A stretch of 64,000 nt of DNA. Origin: Pseudomonas entomophila. Lineage in GTDB: Bacteria; Pseudomonadota; Gammaproteobacteria; Pseudomonadales; Pseudomonadaceae. The stretch spans positions 3,842,501 through 3,906,500 of the forward strand of contig NZ_CP063832.1 in the NCBI RefSeq assembly GCF_023277925.1. Direction: 5' to 3'. Shown one piece after another: positions 42,367 to 51,305 of the stretch; position 1 is the stretch's first letter; each line of letters starts with the position of its first letter. The translations under genes were made by a program, and so were the position numbers. The notes under the pieces are model-generated. The model saw only the letters and a program-made list of their open reading frames with translations, did no database searches and was not told the DNA's origin.

Positions 42367-43320
42367 ATGAGCGTTCGCCTCGGGATTGTCATGGACCCCA
42401 TCGCGTCCATCTCCTATAAAAAGGACAGCTCGCTGGCCATGCTGCTGGCCGCCCAGGCCCGCGGCTGGGAACTGTTCTACATGGAGCAGCGCGACCTGTA
42501 CCAGGGCGAAGGCAAGGCCCGCGCGCGGATGCGCCCACTGAAGGTGTTCGCCGACCCGGCGCGCTGGTTCGAGCTGGGCGAGGAGCAGGACAACCTGCTG
42601 GGCGACCTGGACGTGATCCTGATGCGCAAGGACCCGCCCTTCGACATGGAGTTCGTCTACAGCACCTACCTGCTGGAGCAGGCCGAGACCGACGGCACGC
42701 TGGTGGTCAACCGCCCGCAGAGCCTGCGCGACTGCAACGAAAAACTGTTCGCCACGCTGTTCCCGCAGTGCACGCCACCGACCCTGGTCAGCCGCCGCCC
42801 GGACATCATCCGCGCCTTCGCCGCCCAGCACGGTGACGTGATCCTCAAGCCGCTGGACGGCATGGGCGGCACCTCGATCTTCCGCCACCGGGTCGGCGAC
42901 CCCAACCTGTCGGTGATCCTCGAAACGCTGACCGCGCTGGGTGCCCAGCAGATCATGGCCCAGGCCTACCTGCCGGCGATCAAGGATGGTGACAAGCGCA
43001 TCCTGATGATCGACGGCGAGCCGGTGGACTACTGCCTGGCGCGCATCCCGGCCAGCGGCGAGACCCGCGGCAACCTGGCCGCCGGCGGTCGTGGCGAAGC
43101 CCGCCCGCTGAGCGAGCGCGACCGCTGGATCGCCGCCCAGGTAGGGCCGACCCTGCGCGAAAAGGGCCTGCTGTTCGTTGGTTTGGACGTGATCGGCGAC
43201 TACCTGACCGAAATCAACGTCACCAGCCCGACCTGCATCCGCGAGATCGATGCTGCCTACAACACCGACATCGGCGGCAAGCTGATGGACGCCATTGATC
43301 GCCAGCTGAAGGCGCGCTGA
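42367..43320 (+). CDS. gshB: glutathione synthetase
   Basis: A 317-aa ATP-grasp enzyme joining gamma-glutamylcysteine and glycine. Start MSVRLGIVMDPIASISYKKDS after AAGAGG. Motifs: DVILMRKDPPFDMEFVYSTYLLE, NRPQSLRDCNEKLFA, GDVILKPLDGMGGTSIF (ATP loop) and DVIGDYLTEINVTSPTCIREID near the end. Length matches the family. It is divergent from pilG, and tonB follows in the same direction after 91 bases. Confidence 0.97.
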   Translation: MSVRLGIVMDPIASISYKKDSSLAMLLAAQARGWELFYMEQRDLYQGEGKARARMRPLKVFADPARWFELGEEQDNLLGDLDVILMRKDPPFDMEFVYSTYLLEQAETDGTLVVNRPQSLRDCNEKLFATLFPQCTPPTLVSRRPDIIRAFAAQHGDVILKPLDGMGGTSIFRHRVGDPNLSVILETLTALGAQQIMAQAYLPAIKDGDKRILMIDGEPVDYCLARIPASGETRGNLAAGGRGEARPLSERDRWIAAQVGPTLREKGLLFVGLDVIGDYLTEINVTSPTCIREIDAAYNTDIGGKLMDAIDRQLKAR

Positions 43321-43411
43321 CCGCCGACACGTGGCAAACACGCGCGGTGGGGTATGATGCCGGTCCTTTTAACCCGACCTGCTGCCCCGCTCCGCGATTG
43401 CTGGATACCAG

Positions 43412-44311
43412 ATGACGCTGCCCGCCGATATCCCCGCCGACCTGCTGCCACCCCGCGTCCGCCCGGTGGACCGGCTCGGCTTCACCCTGTTCCTGGCTGC
43501 CGTGGTGCACCTGGCGCTGATCCTGGGTGTGGGTTTCAGCGTGGTCAAGCCGGCCGAAATCCGCCACACCATGGACATCACCCTGGCCACCTTCAAGAGC
43601 GAAAAAGCGCCCGAGAAGGCCGATTTCCAGGCCCAGGAGAACCAGCAGGGCAGCGGCACCCTGGAAAAAAAGGCAGTGCCCAAGACCACCGAAGTGGCGC
43701 CGTTCCAGGACAGCAAGATCAACAAGGTCACCCCGCCACCCGCCGCCCGTGAGGAAACGCCGCCGGCACCGGAGAAATCCGTGGTCGCGACGAAGGCGCC
43801 CAAGCCGCAGAAAGCCGAGCCCAAGCCGAAGGAAAACAAGCCACAAACGGCGCCGACCGCAAAAGTGGTGGACTTCGACAGCTCGCAGCTGTCCAGCCAG
43901 ATCGCCAGCCTCGAGGCTGAGCTGTCCAATGAACAGCAGCTGTACGCCAAGCGCCCACGCATCCACCGCCTCAACGCGGCCTCGACCATGCGCGACAAGG
44001 GCGCCTGGTACAAAGAGGAGTGGCGCAAGAAGGTCGAGCGCATCGGCAACCTCAACTACCCCGAGGAAGCCCGGCGCCAGCAGATGTACGGCAGCCTGCG
44101 GATGATGGTGTCGATCAACCGCGATGGTTCGCTGTATGAGGTGCTGGTGCTGGAGTCCTCCGGCCAGCCGGTGCTGGACCAGGCGGCCCAGCGCATCGTG
44201 CGCCTGGCGGCGCCGTTCGCGCCGTTCACCGGCGACCTGGCCGAGTTCGACCGGCTGGAGATCATTCGCACCTGGCGCTTTGCCCGTGGCGATCGGTTGT
44301 CGAGTAACTGA
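43412..44311 (+). CDS. tonB: energy transducer TonB
   Basis: A 299-aa periplasm-spanning protein. Anchor helix at about 23-43 (GFTLFLAAVVHLALILGVGF), a Pro/Lys-rich rigid linker at about 80-150, and a C-terminal TonB domain (NLNYPEEARRQQMYGSLRMMVSINRDGSLYEVLVLESSG) that contacts outer-membrane receptors. It passes proton-motive energy from ExbB/ExbD, which are not in the window. This is the pseudomonad TonB near gshB, one of several in such genomes; in P. aeruginosa the paralog here (TonB3) has been linked to twitching, which fits the nearby Chp operon. Confidence 0.92.
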   Translation: MTLPADIPADLLPPRVRPVDRLGFTLFLAAVVHLALILGVGFSVVKPAEIRHTMDITLATFKSEKAPEKADFQAQENQQGSGTLEKKAVPKTTEVAPFQDSKINKVTPPPAAREETPPAPEKSVVATKAPKPQKAEPKPKENKPQTAPTAKVVDFDSSQLSSQIASLEAELSNEQQLYAKRPRIHRLNAASTMRDKGAWYKEEWRKKVERIGNLNYPEEARRQQMYGSLRMMVSINRDGSLYEVLVLESSGQPVLDQAAQRIVRLAAPFAPFTGDLAEFDRLEIIRTWRFARGDRLSSN

Positions 44312-44352
44312 CCAGGCAGGTGAAGGGTCTGGATATTGTGGTGGCGCGGATA

Positions 44353-44392
44353 TCGAGCGCCGCCCGCGATGCACCGCATAAGCGGCGCTCGA
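44353..44392. repeat. perfect hairpin between tonB and algH
   Basis: TCGAGCGCCGC (44353-44363) and GCGGCGCTCGA (44382-44392) form an 11-bp stem with an 18-base loop. No T run follows, and it is unlike the REP units, so it is more likely an mRNA processing or stability element than a terminator. Confidence 0.5.
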
Positions 44393-44433
44393 CCACCTTG
44401 CCAGCCTCACCACCTGGCGCCACACTAGCGCTC

Positions 44434-45003
44434 ATGAAAACCTTCGCCCCCAGCTACCTCAAGCACCAGTTCCTGATCGCCATGCCACACATGGCCGACC
44501 CGAACTTTGCCCAGACCCTCACCTACATCGTCGAGCACAACGCCAACGGCGCCATGGGCCTGGTGGTCAACCGCCCGCAGGAGCTGAACCTGGCCGATAT
44601 CCTCGAGCAGTTGCGCCCGGACGAACAGCCGCCCGCCAGCACCCTGCAAGTGCCCATCTACCAGGGTGGCCCGGTGCAGACCGACCGCGGTTTCGTGCTG
44701 CACAGCGACGAGTGCAGCTTCCAGGCCACCGTGGCGCTGGAAGGGTTGTCGCTGACCACCTCGCAGGATGTGCTGCTGGCCATCGCCGCCGGCGTGGGCC
44801 CGAAAAAGAGCCTGATCACCCTCGGCTATGCCGGCTGGGAAGCCGGCCAGCTGGAGGCTGAGCTGGCCGACAACGCCTGGCTCAACTGCCCGTTCGACCC
44901 CGAAATCATCTTCGGCCTGGCCAGTGACCAGCGCCTGGGCGCCGCCGCCGCGAGCCTGGGGATCAACCTCAGCCTGCTGACCAGCCAGGCGGGCCACGCC
45001 TGA
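44434..45003 (+). CDS. algH: YqgE/AlgH family protein
   Basis: A 189-aa cytoplasmic protein. Start MKTFAPSYLKHQFLIAMPHM. Conserved family segments: DPNFAQTLTYIVEHNANGAMGLVVNRP, YQGGPVQTDRGFVLH, and LGYAGWEAGQLEAELADNAWL. The family was tied to alginate regulation in P. aeruginosa, but the molecular function is unknown. Its TGA overlaps the ruvX ATG, and pyrR and pyrB follow, giving a probable algH-ruvX-pyrR-pyrB-pyrC' unit. Confidence 0.95.
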   Translation: MKTFAPSYLKHQFLIAMPHMADPNFAQTLTYIVEHNANGAMGLVVNRPQELNLADILEQLRPDEQPPASTLQVPIYQGGPVQTDRGFVLHSDECSFQATVALEGLSLTTSQDVLLAIAAGVGPKKSLITLGYAGWEAGQLEAELADNAWLNCPFDPEIIFGLASDQRLGAAAASLGINLSLLTSQAGHA

Positions 45004-45428
45004 TGGCCGAACTGCGCCTGCTGCTGGGCTTCGACTACGGCAGCAAACAGATCGGCGTGGCCGTCGGCCAGGTGATCACCGGCCAGGCCCGTGAACTGTG
45101 CGTGCTCAAGGCACAGAACGGCGTACCGGACTGGAATCAAGTCGAAAAGCTGATCAAGGAATGGAAACCCGACGCCATCGTCGTGGGGCTGCCGCTGAAC
45201 ATGGACGGCACGCCCAGCGACATGAGCGAGCGCGCCGAGAAGTTCGCCCGCCGCCTCAATGGCCGCTTCAACCTGCCCGTGCACACCCACGACGAACGCC
45301 TGACCACCTTCGAAGCCAAGGGCGAGCAGATGGCCCGTGGCGGCCGGCACGGCAGCTACCGCGACAACCCGGTCGACGCCATCGCCGCCGCCTTGTTGCT
45401 GCAAGGCTGGCTGGAGGCCAACACTTAA
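45003..45428 (+). CDS. ruvX: RuvX/YqgF, Holliday-junction-resolvase-like nuclease
   Basis: A 141-aa RNase H-fold protein. LLLGFDYGSKQIGVAVGQ has the first catalytic Asp, IVVGLPLNMDGTPSDMSERA follows, and the last acidic residues are in HDERLTTFEA and DNPVDAIAAALLLQGWLE. Members take part in pre-16S rRNA 5' maturation. Overlaps algH by one base. Confidence 0.95.
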   Translation: MAELRLLLGFDYGSKQIGVAVGQVITGQARELCVLKAQNGVPDWNQVEKLIKEWKPDAIVVGLPLNMDGTPSDMSERAEKFARRLNGRFNLPVHTHDERLTTFEAKGEQMARGGRHGSYRDNPVDAIAAALLLQGWLEANT

Positions 45429-45479
45429 CTTCGCTTTGCCGCCGGCTGGATCCGGCGCCCGCCTTCCGAGGAGCACGCA

Positions 45480-45998
45480 ATGAGCCTACCCAATCCCGCC
45501 GACCTGACCCGGCAGATGGCCGTCGACCTTCGCGCCCACCTGGCCCGTCGTGCAATCACCGAGCCACGCTTCATTGGCATCCGCACCGGCGGTGTGTGGG
45601 TGGCCCAGGCCCTGCAGAAGGCGCTGGGCGACGACAGCCCGCTGGGCACCCTTGATGTCTCGTTCTACCGCGACGACTTCAGCCAGAACGGCCTGCACCC
45701 GCAGGTGCGCCCCTCCGAACTGCCATTCGAGATCGAAGGCCAGCACCTGGTGCTGGTGGATGACGTGCTGATGAGCGGCCGCACCATCCGTGCCGCCCTC
45801 AACGAACTGTTCGACTACGGCCGCCCGGCCAGCGTGACGCTGGTGTGCCTGCTCGACCTGGATGCCGGCGAACTGCCGATCCGCCCGAACGTACTGGGCG
45901 CCACCCTGTCCCTGGCCCCCCATGAACGGGTAAAATTGACCGGACCCACGCCGCTCGCCCTCGAGCGCCAGGACCTCGCCCCCGCTTCCGCCCTTTAA
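45480..45998 (+). CDS. pyrR: PyrR: bifunctional pyr regulator / uracil phosphoribosyltransferase
   Basis: A 172-aa PRTase-fold protein. The PRPP loop is [37 protein letters not shown] and [15 protein letters not shown] match PyrR. In Gram-positives it attenuates pyr transcription by binding RNA. In pseudomonads PyrR precedes pyrB; I see no obvious attenuator hairpin in the 51 bases ahead, so UPRTase activity or a different regulatory mode is likely. Confidence 0.95.
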   Translation: MSLPNPADLTRQMAVDLRAHLARRAITEPRFIGIRTGGVWVAQALQKALGDDSPLGTLDVSFYRDDFSQNGLHPQVRPSELPFEIEGQHLVLVDDVLMSGRTIRAALNELFDYGRPASVTLVCLLDLDAGELPIRPNVLGATLSLAPHERVKLTGPTPLALERQDLAPASAL

Positions 45999-46010
45999 GA
46001 GTCCCCCGCG

Positions 46011-47015
46011 ATGACGCCATTCGACGCCAAGCGCCCGCTGCAGCTCAATGACCAGGGCCAGCTGCGCCACTTCCTCTCGCTCGACGGTTTGCCCCGCGAA
46101 CTGCTCACCGAGATCCTCGACACCGCCGACTCGTTCCTCGAAGTCGGCGCCCGGGCGGTGAAGAAAGTCCCGCTGCTGCGCGGCAAGACCGTGTGCAACG
46201 TGTTCTTCGAGAACTCCACCCGTACCCGCACCACCTTCGAGCTGGCCGCCCAACGGCTGTCGGCCGACGTGATCAGCCTGAACGTGTCGACCTCCTCGAC
46301 CAGCAAGGGCGAGACCCTGTTCGACACCCTGCGCAACCTCGAAGCCATGGCCGCCGACATGTTCGTCGTGCGCCACTCCGACTCCGGCGCCGCCCACTTC
46401 ATCGCCGAGCACGTGTGCCCGGACGTGGCGGTGATCAACGGCGGTGATGGCCGCCACGCCCACCCCACGCAAGGCATGCTCGACATGCTGACCATCCGTC
46501 GGCACAAAGGCAGTTTCGAGAACCTGTCGGTGGCGATCGTCGGCGATATCCTGCACTCGCGCGTGGCCCGTTCAGACATGCTCGCGCTCAAGGCCCTGGG
46601 CTGCCCGGACATCCGCGTGATCGGCCCGAAGACGCTGATCCCGATCGGCATCGAACAGTATGGCGTGAAGGTCTACACCGACCTCACGGAGGGCCTCAAA
46701 GACGTCGACGTGGTGATCATGCTGCGCCTGCAACGTGAGCGTATGGCCGGCGGCCTGCTGCCCAGCGAAGGCGAGTTCTACCGCTTGTTCGGTTTGACCA
46801 CCGCGCGCCTGGCCGGGGCCAAGCCGGACGCCATCGTCATGCATCCGGGCCCGATCAACCGCGGCGTGGAAATCGAGTCGGCGGTGGCCGACGGCAAGCA
46901 CTCGGTGATCCTCAACCAGGTCACCTACGGCATCGCCGTGCGCATGGCTGTGCTGTCCATGGCCATGAGCGGGCAGAACGCGCAACGTCAATTCGACCAG
47001 GAGAACGCCCAGTGA
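46011..47015 (+). CDS. pyrB: aspartate carbamoyltransferase catalytic subunit
   Basis: A 334-aa enzyme joining carbamoyl phosphate and aspartate, the committed step of pyrimidine synthesis. Carbamoyl-phosphate motif [18 protein letters not shown], then [13 protein letters not shown] and the aspartate-side MLRLQRERM. It is longer at the N-terminus than E. coli PyrB (about 310 aa), as in other pseudomonads, where ATCase is a dodecamer with the PyrC-like protein and the extension binds effector nucleotides. pyrC' starts inside the pyrB stop region (GTG at 47012, four-base overlap). Confidence 0.97.
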   Translation: MTPFDAKRPLQLNDQGQLRHFLSLDGLPRELLTEILDTADSFLEVGARAVKKVPLLRGKTVCNVFFENSTRTRTTFELAAQRLSADVISLNVSTSSTSKGETLFDTLRNLEAMAADMFVVRHSDSGAAHFIAEHVCPDVAVINGGDGRHAHPTQGMLDMLTIRRHKGSFENLSVAIVGDILHSRVARSDMLALKALGCPDIRVIGPKTLIPIGIEQYGVKVYTDLTEGLKDVDVVIMLRLQRERMAGGLLPSEGEFYRLFGLTTARLAGAKPDAIVMHPGPINRGVEIESAVADGKHSVILNQVTYGIAVRMAVLSMAMSGQNAQRQFDQENAQ

Positions 47016-48283
47016 CTATCAGCATTATCGGCGCCCGGGTCATCGATCCTGCCAGCGGCCTGGACCGCGTCACCGACCTGCACCTGGAAGGCGGGCGCAT
47101 TGCCGCCATCGGCGCGGCCCCGGCCGCTTTCAACGCCAGCCGCACGATTCAGGCCGACGGCCTGGTGGCCGCTCCGGGCCTGGTCGACCTGGGCGTGTCG
47201 CTGCGCGAGCCGGGCTACAGCCGCAAGGGCACCATCGCCAGCGAGACCCGCGCTGCGGTCGCCGGTGGCGTCACCAGCCTGTGCTGCCCGCCGCAAACCA
47301 AGCCCATTCTCGATACCTCCGCCGTCGCCGAGCTGATCCTCGACCGCTCCCGCGAAGCGGCCAACAGCAAGGTCTACCCGATCGGCGCCCTGACCAAGGG
47401 CCTGGAGGGTGAGCAACTGGCCGAGCTGGTCGCCCTGCGCGATACCGGCTGCGTGGCCTTCGGCAACGGCCTGAAAGAAATCCCCAACAACCGTACCCTG
47501 GCGCGCGCCCTGGAATACGCGGCGACCTTCGACCTGACCGTGGTGTTCCACTCCCAGGACCGCGACCTGGCCCAGGGCGGCCTCGCCCATGAAGGCCCGA
47601 TGGCCAGTTTCCTCGGCCTGCCCGGCATCCCGGAAACCGCAGAGACCGTGGCCCTGGCCCGCAACCTGCTGCTGGTCGAGCAGACCGGCGTGCGTGCCCA
47701 CTTCACCCAGATCACCAGCGCCCGTGGTGCCCGGCTGATCGCCCAGGCCCAGCAACTGGGGCTGCCGGTCACCGCCGACGTGGCGCTGTACCAGTTGATC
47801 CTCACCGACGAGGCCCTGCGCGACTTCTCCAGCCTGTACCATGTGCAGCCGCCATTGCGCACCGCCGCCGACCGCGACGGCCTGCGCGAGGCGGTGAAGT
47901 CCGGAGTGATCCAGGCGATCTCCAGCCATCACCAGCCCCACGAGCGTGATGCCAAGCTGGCACCGTTCGGCGCCACCGAGCCGGGTATCAGCAGCGTCGA
48001 GCTGTTGCTGCCGCTGGCCATGACCCTGGTGGAGGACGGCCTGCTTGACCTGCCGACGTTGCTGGCACGCCTGAGCAGCGGCCCGGCCGGGGCCATGCGC
48101 CTGCCGGCCGGCGAACTGAAGGTGGGCGGCGCGGCGGACCTGGTGCTGTTCGACCCGAAGGCGTCCACCGTTGCTGGCGAGCAGTGGTACTCCCGCGGCG
48201 CAAACTGCCCGTTCATCGGCCACTGCCTGCCGGGCGCGGTGCGTTACACCCTGGTCGACGGGCACATCTGCCACGAAGCCTGA
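47012..48283 (+). CDS. pyrC': inactive dihydroorotase-like PyrC', partner of ATCase
   Basis: A 423-aa amidohydrolase-fold protein with GTG start, translationally coupled to pyrB. It resembles class I dihydroorotase, but the metal sites are gone: the DxHxHxR motif reads DLGVSLR, with Gly61 and Ser63 in place of both histidines; the HH pair region reads [10 protein letters not shown]; and the catalytic TDHAPH reads SSHHQPH. P. putida and P. aeruginosa are known to carry such a non-catalytic homologue, needed to assemble active ATCase, with the true dihydroorotase elsewhere. Assigning this one to that class rests on the substitutions plus synteny. Confidence 0.93.
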   Translation: MTISIIGARVIDPASGLDRVTDLHLEGGRIAAIGAAPAAFNASRTIQADGLVAAPGLVDLGVSLREPGYSRKGTIASETRAAVAGGVTSLCCPPQTKPILDTSAVAELILDRSREAANSKVYPIGALTKGLEGEQLAELVALRDTGCVAFGNGLKEIPNNRTLARALEYAATFDLTVVFHSQDRDLAQGGLAHEGPMASFLGLPGIPETAETVALARNLLLVEQTGVRAHFTQITSARGARLIAQAQQLGLPVTADVALYQLILTDEALRDFSSLYHVQPPLRTAADRDGLREAVKSGVIQAISSHHQPHERDAKLAPFGATEPGISSVELLLPLAMTLVEDGLLDLPTLLARLSSGPAGAMRLPAGELKVGGAADLVLFDPKASTVAGEQWYSRGANCPFIGHCLPGAVRYTLVDGHICHEA

Positions 48284-48293
48284 TGATCACCCT

Positions 48294-48378
48294 GTAGGAG
48301 CCCGCCTTGCTGGCGAACTATGCGCCGCGGTGCATGGCACCGGCTATGCCGGTGTTCGCCGGCAAGGCCGGCTCCTAC
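48294..48378. repeat. REP-type inverted repeat
   Basis: Arms 48294-48318 (GTAGGAGCCCGCCTTGCTGG, CGAAC; a few mismatches) and 48354-48378 around a loop. Lies between pyrC' and the hslVU promoter. Confidence 0.85.
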
Positions 48379-48440
48379 GGGAATCGAGCAAGTCTTACGA
48401 TTTCGGACACATCCTGTCTTGGCACCGCTCATCCTTTGCG

Positions 48441-48469
48441 GTTGAAATCCTTCCCCCCTCCCCCCATAT
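48441..48469 (+). promoter_or_regulatory. sigma-32 (heat-shock) promoter of hslVU
   Basis: GTTGAAA (with TTGAAA at 48442-48447), a 14-base spacer and CCCCATAT (48462-48469) match the heat-shock consensus CTTGAAA-N11-16-CCCCATNT almost fully. It lies 45 bases before the hslV start. This fits known heat-shock control of this protease. Confidence 0.9.
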
Positions 48470-48514
48470 GAGTCGGCATCAGGCATTTTCGCCCCGCTGC
48501 GTGGAGACTCTCCC

Positions 48515-49045
48515 TTGACTACCATCGTTTCTGTCCGCCGTAACGGCAAAGTCGTCATGGGCGGCGACGGCCAGGTTTCCCTCGGCAACACCGTGATGAA
48601 AGGCAACGCCAAAAAGGTCCGTCGCCTGTACAACGGCCAGGTCATCGCCGGTTTCGCCGGTGCCACCGCCGACGCCTTCACCCTGTTCGAGCGCTTCGAA
48701 GCCCAGCTGCAGAAACACTCCGGCCACCTGGTGCGCGCCGCCGTCGAGCTGGCCAAGGAATGGCGCACCGACCGCTCGCTCAGCCGCCTGGAGGCGATGC
48801 TGGCCGTGGCCAACAAGGACGCCTCGCTGATCATCACCGGCAACGGTGACGTGGTCGAGCCCGAGGACGGCCTGATCGCCATGGGCTCCGGCGGTGGCTA
48901 CGCCCAGGCCGCGGCCCGCGCCCTGCTGAACAAGACCGACCTGTCGGCCCGTGAAATCACAGAGGCCGCCCTGAACATCGCTGGCGACATCTGCGTGTTC
49001 ACCAACCACAACCTGACCATCGAGGAGCAGGACCTGGCCGAGTGA
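48515..49045 (+). CDS. hslV: HslV, peptidase subunit of the HslUV protease
   Basis: A 176-aa proteasome-beta-like subunit. The start is TTG; after removal of Met the chain begins [20 protein letters not shown], exposing the catalytic N-terminal Thr. Further conserved parts are [15 protein letters not shown] and [16 protein letters not shown]. It forms a double hexamer with the HslU ATPase to degrade misfolded and regulatory proteins. The 3' gap to hslU is 74 bases, in the same transcript. Confidence 0.97.
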   Translation: MTTIVSVRRNGKVVMGGDGQVSLGNTVMKGNAKKVRRLYNGQVIAGFAGATADAFTLFERFEAQLQKHSGHLVRAAVELAKEWRTDRSLSRLEAMLAVANKDASLIITGNGDVVEPEDGLIAMGSGGGYAQAAARALLNKTDLSAREITEAALNIAGDICVFTNHNLTIEEQDLAE

Positions 49046-49119
49046 ATCAGTTGTTTTGGCGTCCCGCTCGCAGCGGGACTTTTCCACACTGATCACTCAG
49101 CTTGAGGCCCCCACACATC

Positions 49120-50463
49120 ATGTCCATGACCCCCCGCGAAATCGTCCACGAACTCAACCGCCACATCATTGGCCAGGATGACGCCAAGCGCGCCGTCGCC
49201 ATCGCCCTGCGCAACCGCTGGCGGCGCATGCAACTGCCCGCCGAGCTGCGTGCCGAAGTCACCCCCAAGAACATCCTGATGATCGGCCCCACCGGCGTGG
49301 GCAAGACCGAAATCGCCCGTCGCCTGGCCAAGCTGGCCAACGCGCCGTTCATCAAGGTCGAGGCGACCAAGTTCACCGAGGTCGGCTACGTGGGCCGTGA
49401 CGTCGAGTCGATCATCCGCGACCTGGCCGATGCCGCGCTGAAGATGCTGCGCGAGCAGGAGATCGTCCGTGTGCGCCACCGCGCCGAAGACGCCGCCGAA
49501 GACCGCATCCTCGACGCCCTGCTGCCGCAGGCGCGGGTCAGCAGCTTCAGCGAGGAAGCCCAACAGTCCAGCGGCGACTCCAACACCCGCCAGCTGTTCC
49601 GCAAGCGCCTGCGCGAAGGCCAGCTGGACGACAAGGAAATCGAGATCGAAGTCGCCGAGAACATGGGTGTCGATATCGCCGCGCCACCCGGCATGGAAGA
49701 GATGACCAACCAGTTGCAGAGCCTGTTCGCCAACATGGGCAAGGGCAAGCGCAAGAACCGCAAGCTGAAGGTCAAAGAAGCCCTGAAGATGGTCCGAGAT
49801 GAAGAGGCGAGCCGCCTGGTCAACGAGGAAGAGCTCAAGGCCAAGGCCCTGGAAGCGGTCGAGCAGCACGGCATCGTGTTCATCGACGAGATCGACAAGG
49901 TGGCCAAGCGAGGCAATGTCGGCGGCGCCGACGTGTCCCGCGAAGGCGTGCAGCGCGACCTGCTGCCACTGATCGAAGGCTGCACCGTCAACACCAAGCT
50001 GGGCATGGTCAAGACCGACCACATCCTGTTCATCGCCTCCGGCGCGTTCCACCTGAGCAAACCCAGCGACCTGGTGCCCGAACTGCAAGGCCGCCTTCCC
50101 ATCCGTGTCGAGCTCAAGGCGCTGACCCCGGAAGACTTCGAGCGCATCCTGAAAGAGCCGCACGCCTCGCTGACCGAACAGTACCGCGAGCTGCTCAAGA
50201 CCGAAGGCCTGCACATCGAATTCGCTGACGAAGGCCTCAAGCGCCTCGCCGAGATCGCCTTCCAGGTCAATGAGAAAACCGAGAACATTGGTGCTCGCCG
50301 CCTGCACACCCTGCTCGAGCGCCTGCTCGAAGAGGTATCGTTCAGCGCCGGTGACCTGGCCAGCACCCACGACGAGACACCGATCCACATCGACGCGGCC
50401 TACGTGAACAGCCACCTCGGCGAACTGGCGCAGAACGAAGACCTGTCGCGCTACATCCTGTAA
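49120..50463 (+). CDS. hslU: HslU, ATPase subunit of the HslUV protease
   Basis: A 447-aa AAA+ unfoldase. Start [23 protein letters not shown]. Walker [16 protein letters not shown], pore loop GYVGRD, an intermediate domain (about 110-240), Walker [14 protein letters not shown], sensor region [26 protein letters not shown], and the C-terminal tail ending RYIL that docks into HslV. An upstream in-frame TTG is less conserved. Confidence 0.98.
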   Translation: MSMTPREIVHELNRHIIGQDDAKRAVAIALRNRWRRMQLPAELRAEVTPKNILMIGPTGVGKTEIARRLAKLANAPFIKVEATKFTEVGYVGRDVESIIRDLADAALKMLREQEIVRVRHRAEDAAEDRILDALLPQARVSSFSEEAQQSSGDSNTRQLFRKRLREGQLDDKEIEIEVAENMGVDIAAPPGMEEMTNQLQSLFANMGKGKRKNRKLKVKEALKMVRDEEASRLVNEEELKAKALEAVEQHGIVFIDEIDKVAKRGNVGGADVSREGVQRDLLPLIEGCTVNTKLGMVKTDHILFIASGAFHLSKPSDLVPELQGRLPIRVELKALTPEDFERILKEPHASLTEQYRELLKTEGLHIEFADEGLKRLAEIAFQVNEKTENIGARRLHTLLERLLEEVSFSAGDLASTHDETPIHIDAAYVNSHLGELAQNEDLSRYIL

Positions 50464-50478
50464 GACCGCGTGGGCCCA

Positions 50479-50524
50479 TTCGCCGGCAAGCCGGCTCCTA
50501 TGCAGGAGCCGGCTTGCCGGCGAA
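50479..50524. repeat. REP-type inverted repeat
   Basis: Perfect 21-bp arms (50479-50499, 50504-50524; TTCGCCGGCAAGCCGGCTCC-T) with a 4-base loop, after hslU. Confidence 0.9.
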
Positions 50525-50591
50525 CCGGGCCTTGAATCCTGGCGACGGAAGCTCGAAGCTACCCTCAATAGCTCCCGAGAGATTCCAGCCC

Positions 50592-50969
50592 ATGGCCCGC
50601 CTGCCCACCGCGATCAACCTGCACAAAGCGTCGAAGACCCTCACCCTCACCTATGCCCCCGGCGAGGTCTATAACCTGCCCGCCGAATTCCTGCGCGTGC
50701 ACTCCCCTTCCGCCGAGGTCCAGGGCCACGGCAACCCCATCCTGCAGTTCGGCAAGATCAATGTCGGCCTCAGCGGCCTGGAGCCGGCCGGTCAATACGC
50801 ACTGAAACTGACCTTCGACGACGGCCATGACTCCGGATTGTTCACGTGGGAGTACCTCGAGCAGCTGTGCCTGCGTCAGGCGCAACTCTGGGCCGAGTAT
50901 CTGGATGAACTGCACAAGGCCGGGAAATCCCGTGACCCGTCCGAATCGGTGGTGAAACTGATGCTCTAG
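50592..50969 (+). CDS. DUF971 (gamma-butyrobetaine hydroxylase N-terminal-like) protein
   Basis: A 125-aa soluble protein. Start MARLPTAINLHKASKTLTLTY; an upstream open frame runs through a REP element and is dropped. Family landmarks: YNLPAEFLRVHSPSAEVQGHG, QFGKINVGLSGLEPAGQYALKLTFDDGHDSGLFTW, YLEQLC. In eukaryotic relatives this fold precedes the oxygenase domain of gamma-butyrobetaine hydroxylase; free-standing bacterial members have no established function. Usually found between hslU and phaC1 in pseudomonads. Confidence 0.92.
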   Translation: MARLPTAINLHKASKTLTLTYAPGEVYNLPAEFLRVHSPSAEVQGHGNPILQFGKINVGLSGLEPAGQYALKLTFDDGHDSGLFTWEYLEQLCLRQAQLWAEYLDELHKAGKSRDPSESVVKLML

Positions 50970-51305
50970 CTCAAGGCTCCCACGCTTTAGAGCGCATTTT
51001 CTAATCTCATCTGCTTGAATGCCTGGATGGCAGCCAAAGACTGGCTGTCTTGCGCATTACACGAAAGTCGGGTAACCAATGGAGCTGGCAAGTTCCCTGC
51101 ATCGCTTTTCGCGTAAGCAGGGCCAGGCCGGTAGGTAGAGGTCGCGAGCGAAAGCAGGCTGTCTTCACACGCAGAAAATCCCGCCGCTCATCACCGACAC
51201 GCCCCCGGTCGCAGCACCGCTGTTCCTTATCACTGGTCACCCGAGTAGCAGTACCGGGCTGTCACAGCACACCGGTACTCGTCTCAGGACAACGGAGCGT
51301 CGTAG
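50970..51305. promoter_or_regulatory. 336-base leader of the pha cluster, no gene
   Basis: No convincing coding region: the short frames here lack start sites and family features. It should hold the phaC1 promoter. Visible elements are a CGCT-TTAG-AGCG dyad (about 50982-50993), CAGCC-N7-GGCTG (51031-51047), and TTCTAAT followed by CTGCTT (50999-51016), a pairing seen again upstream of phaI. In P. putida the TetR-type PhaD is known to bind ahead of phaC1 and phaI; I cannot pin its exact site. Confidence 0.5.

Noticed and set aside
51042..51055. Sigma-54-like TGGC...TTGC before phaC1
   Set aside because: The GG-to-GC spacing is 7, not the required 10 bases.
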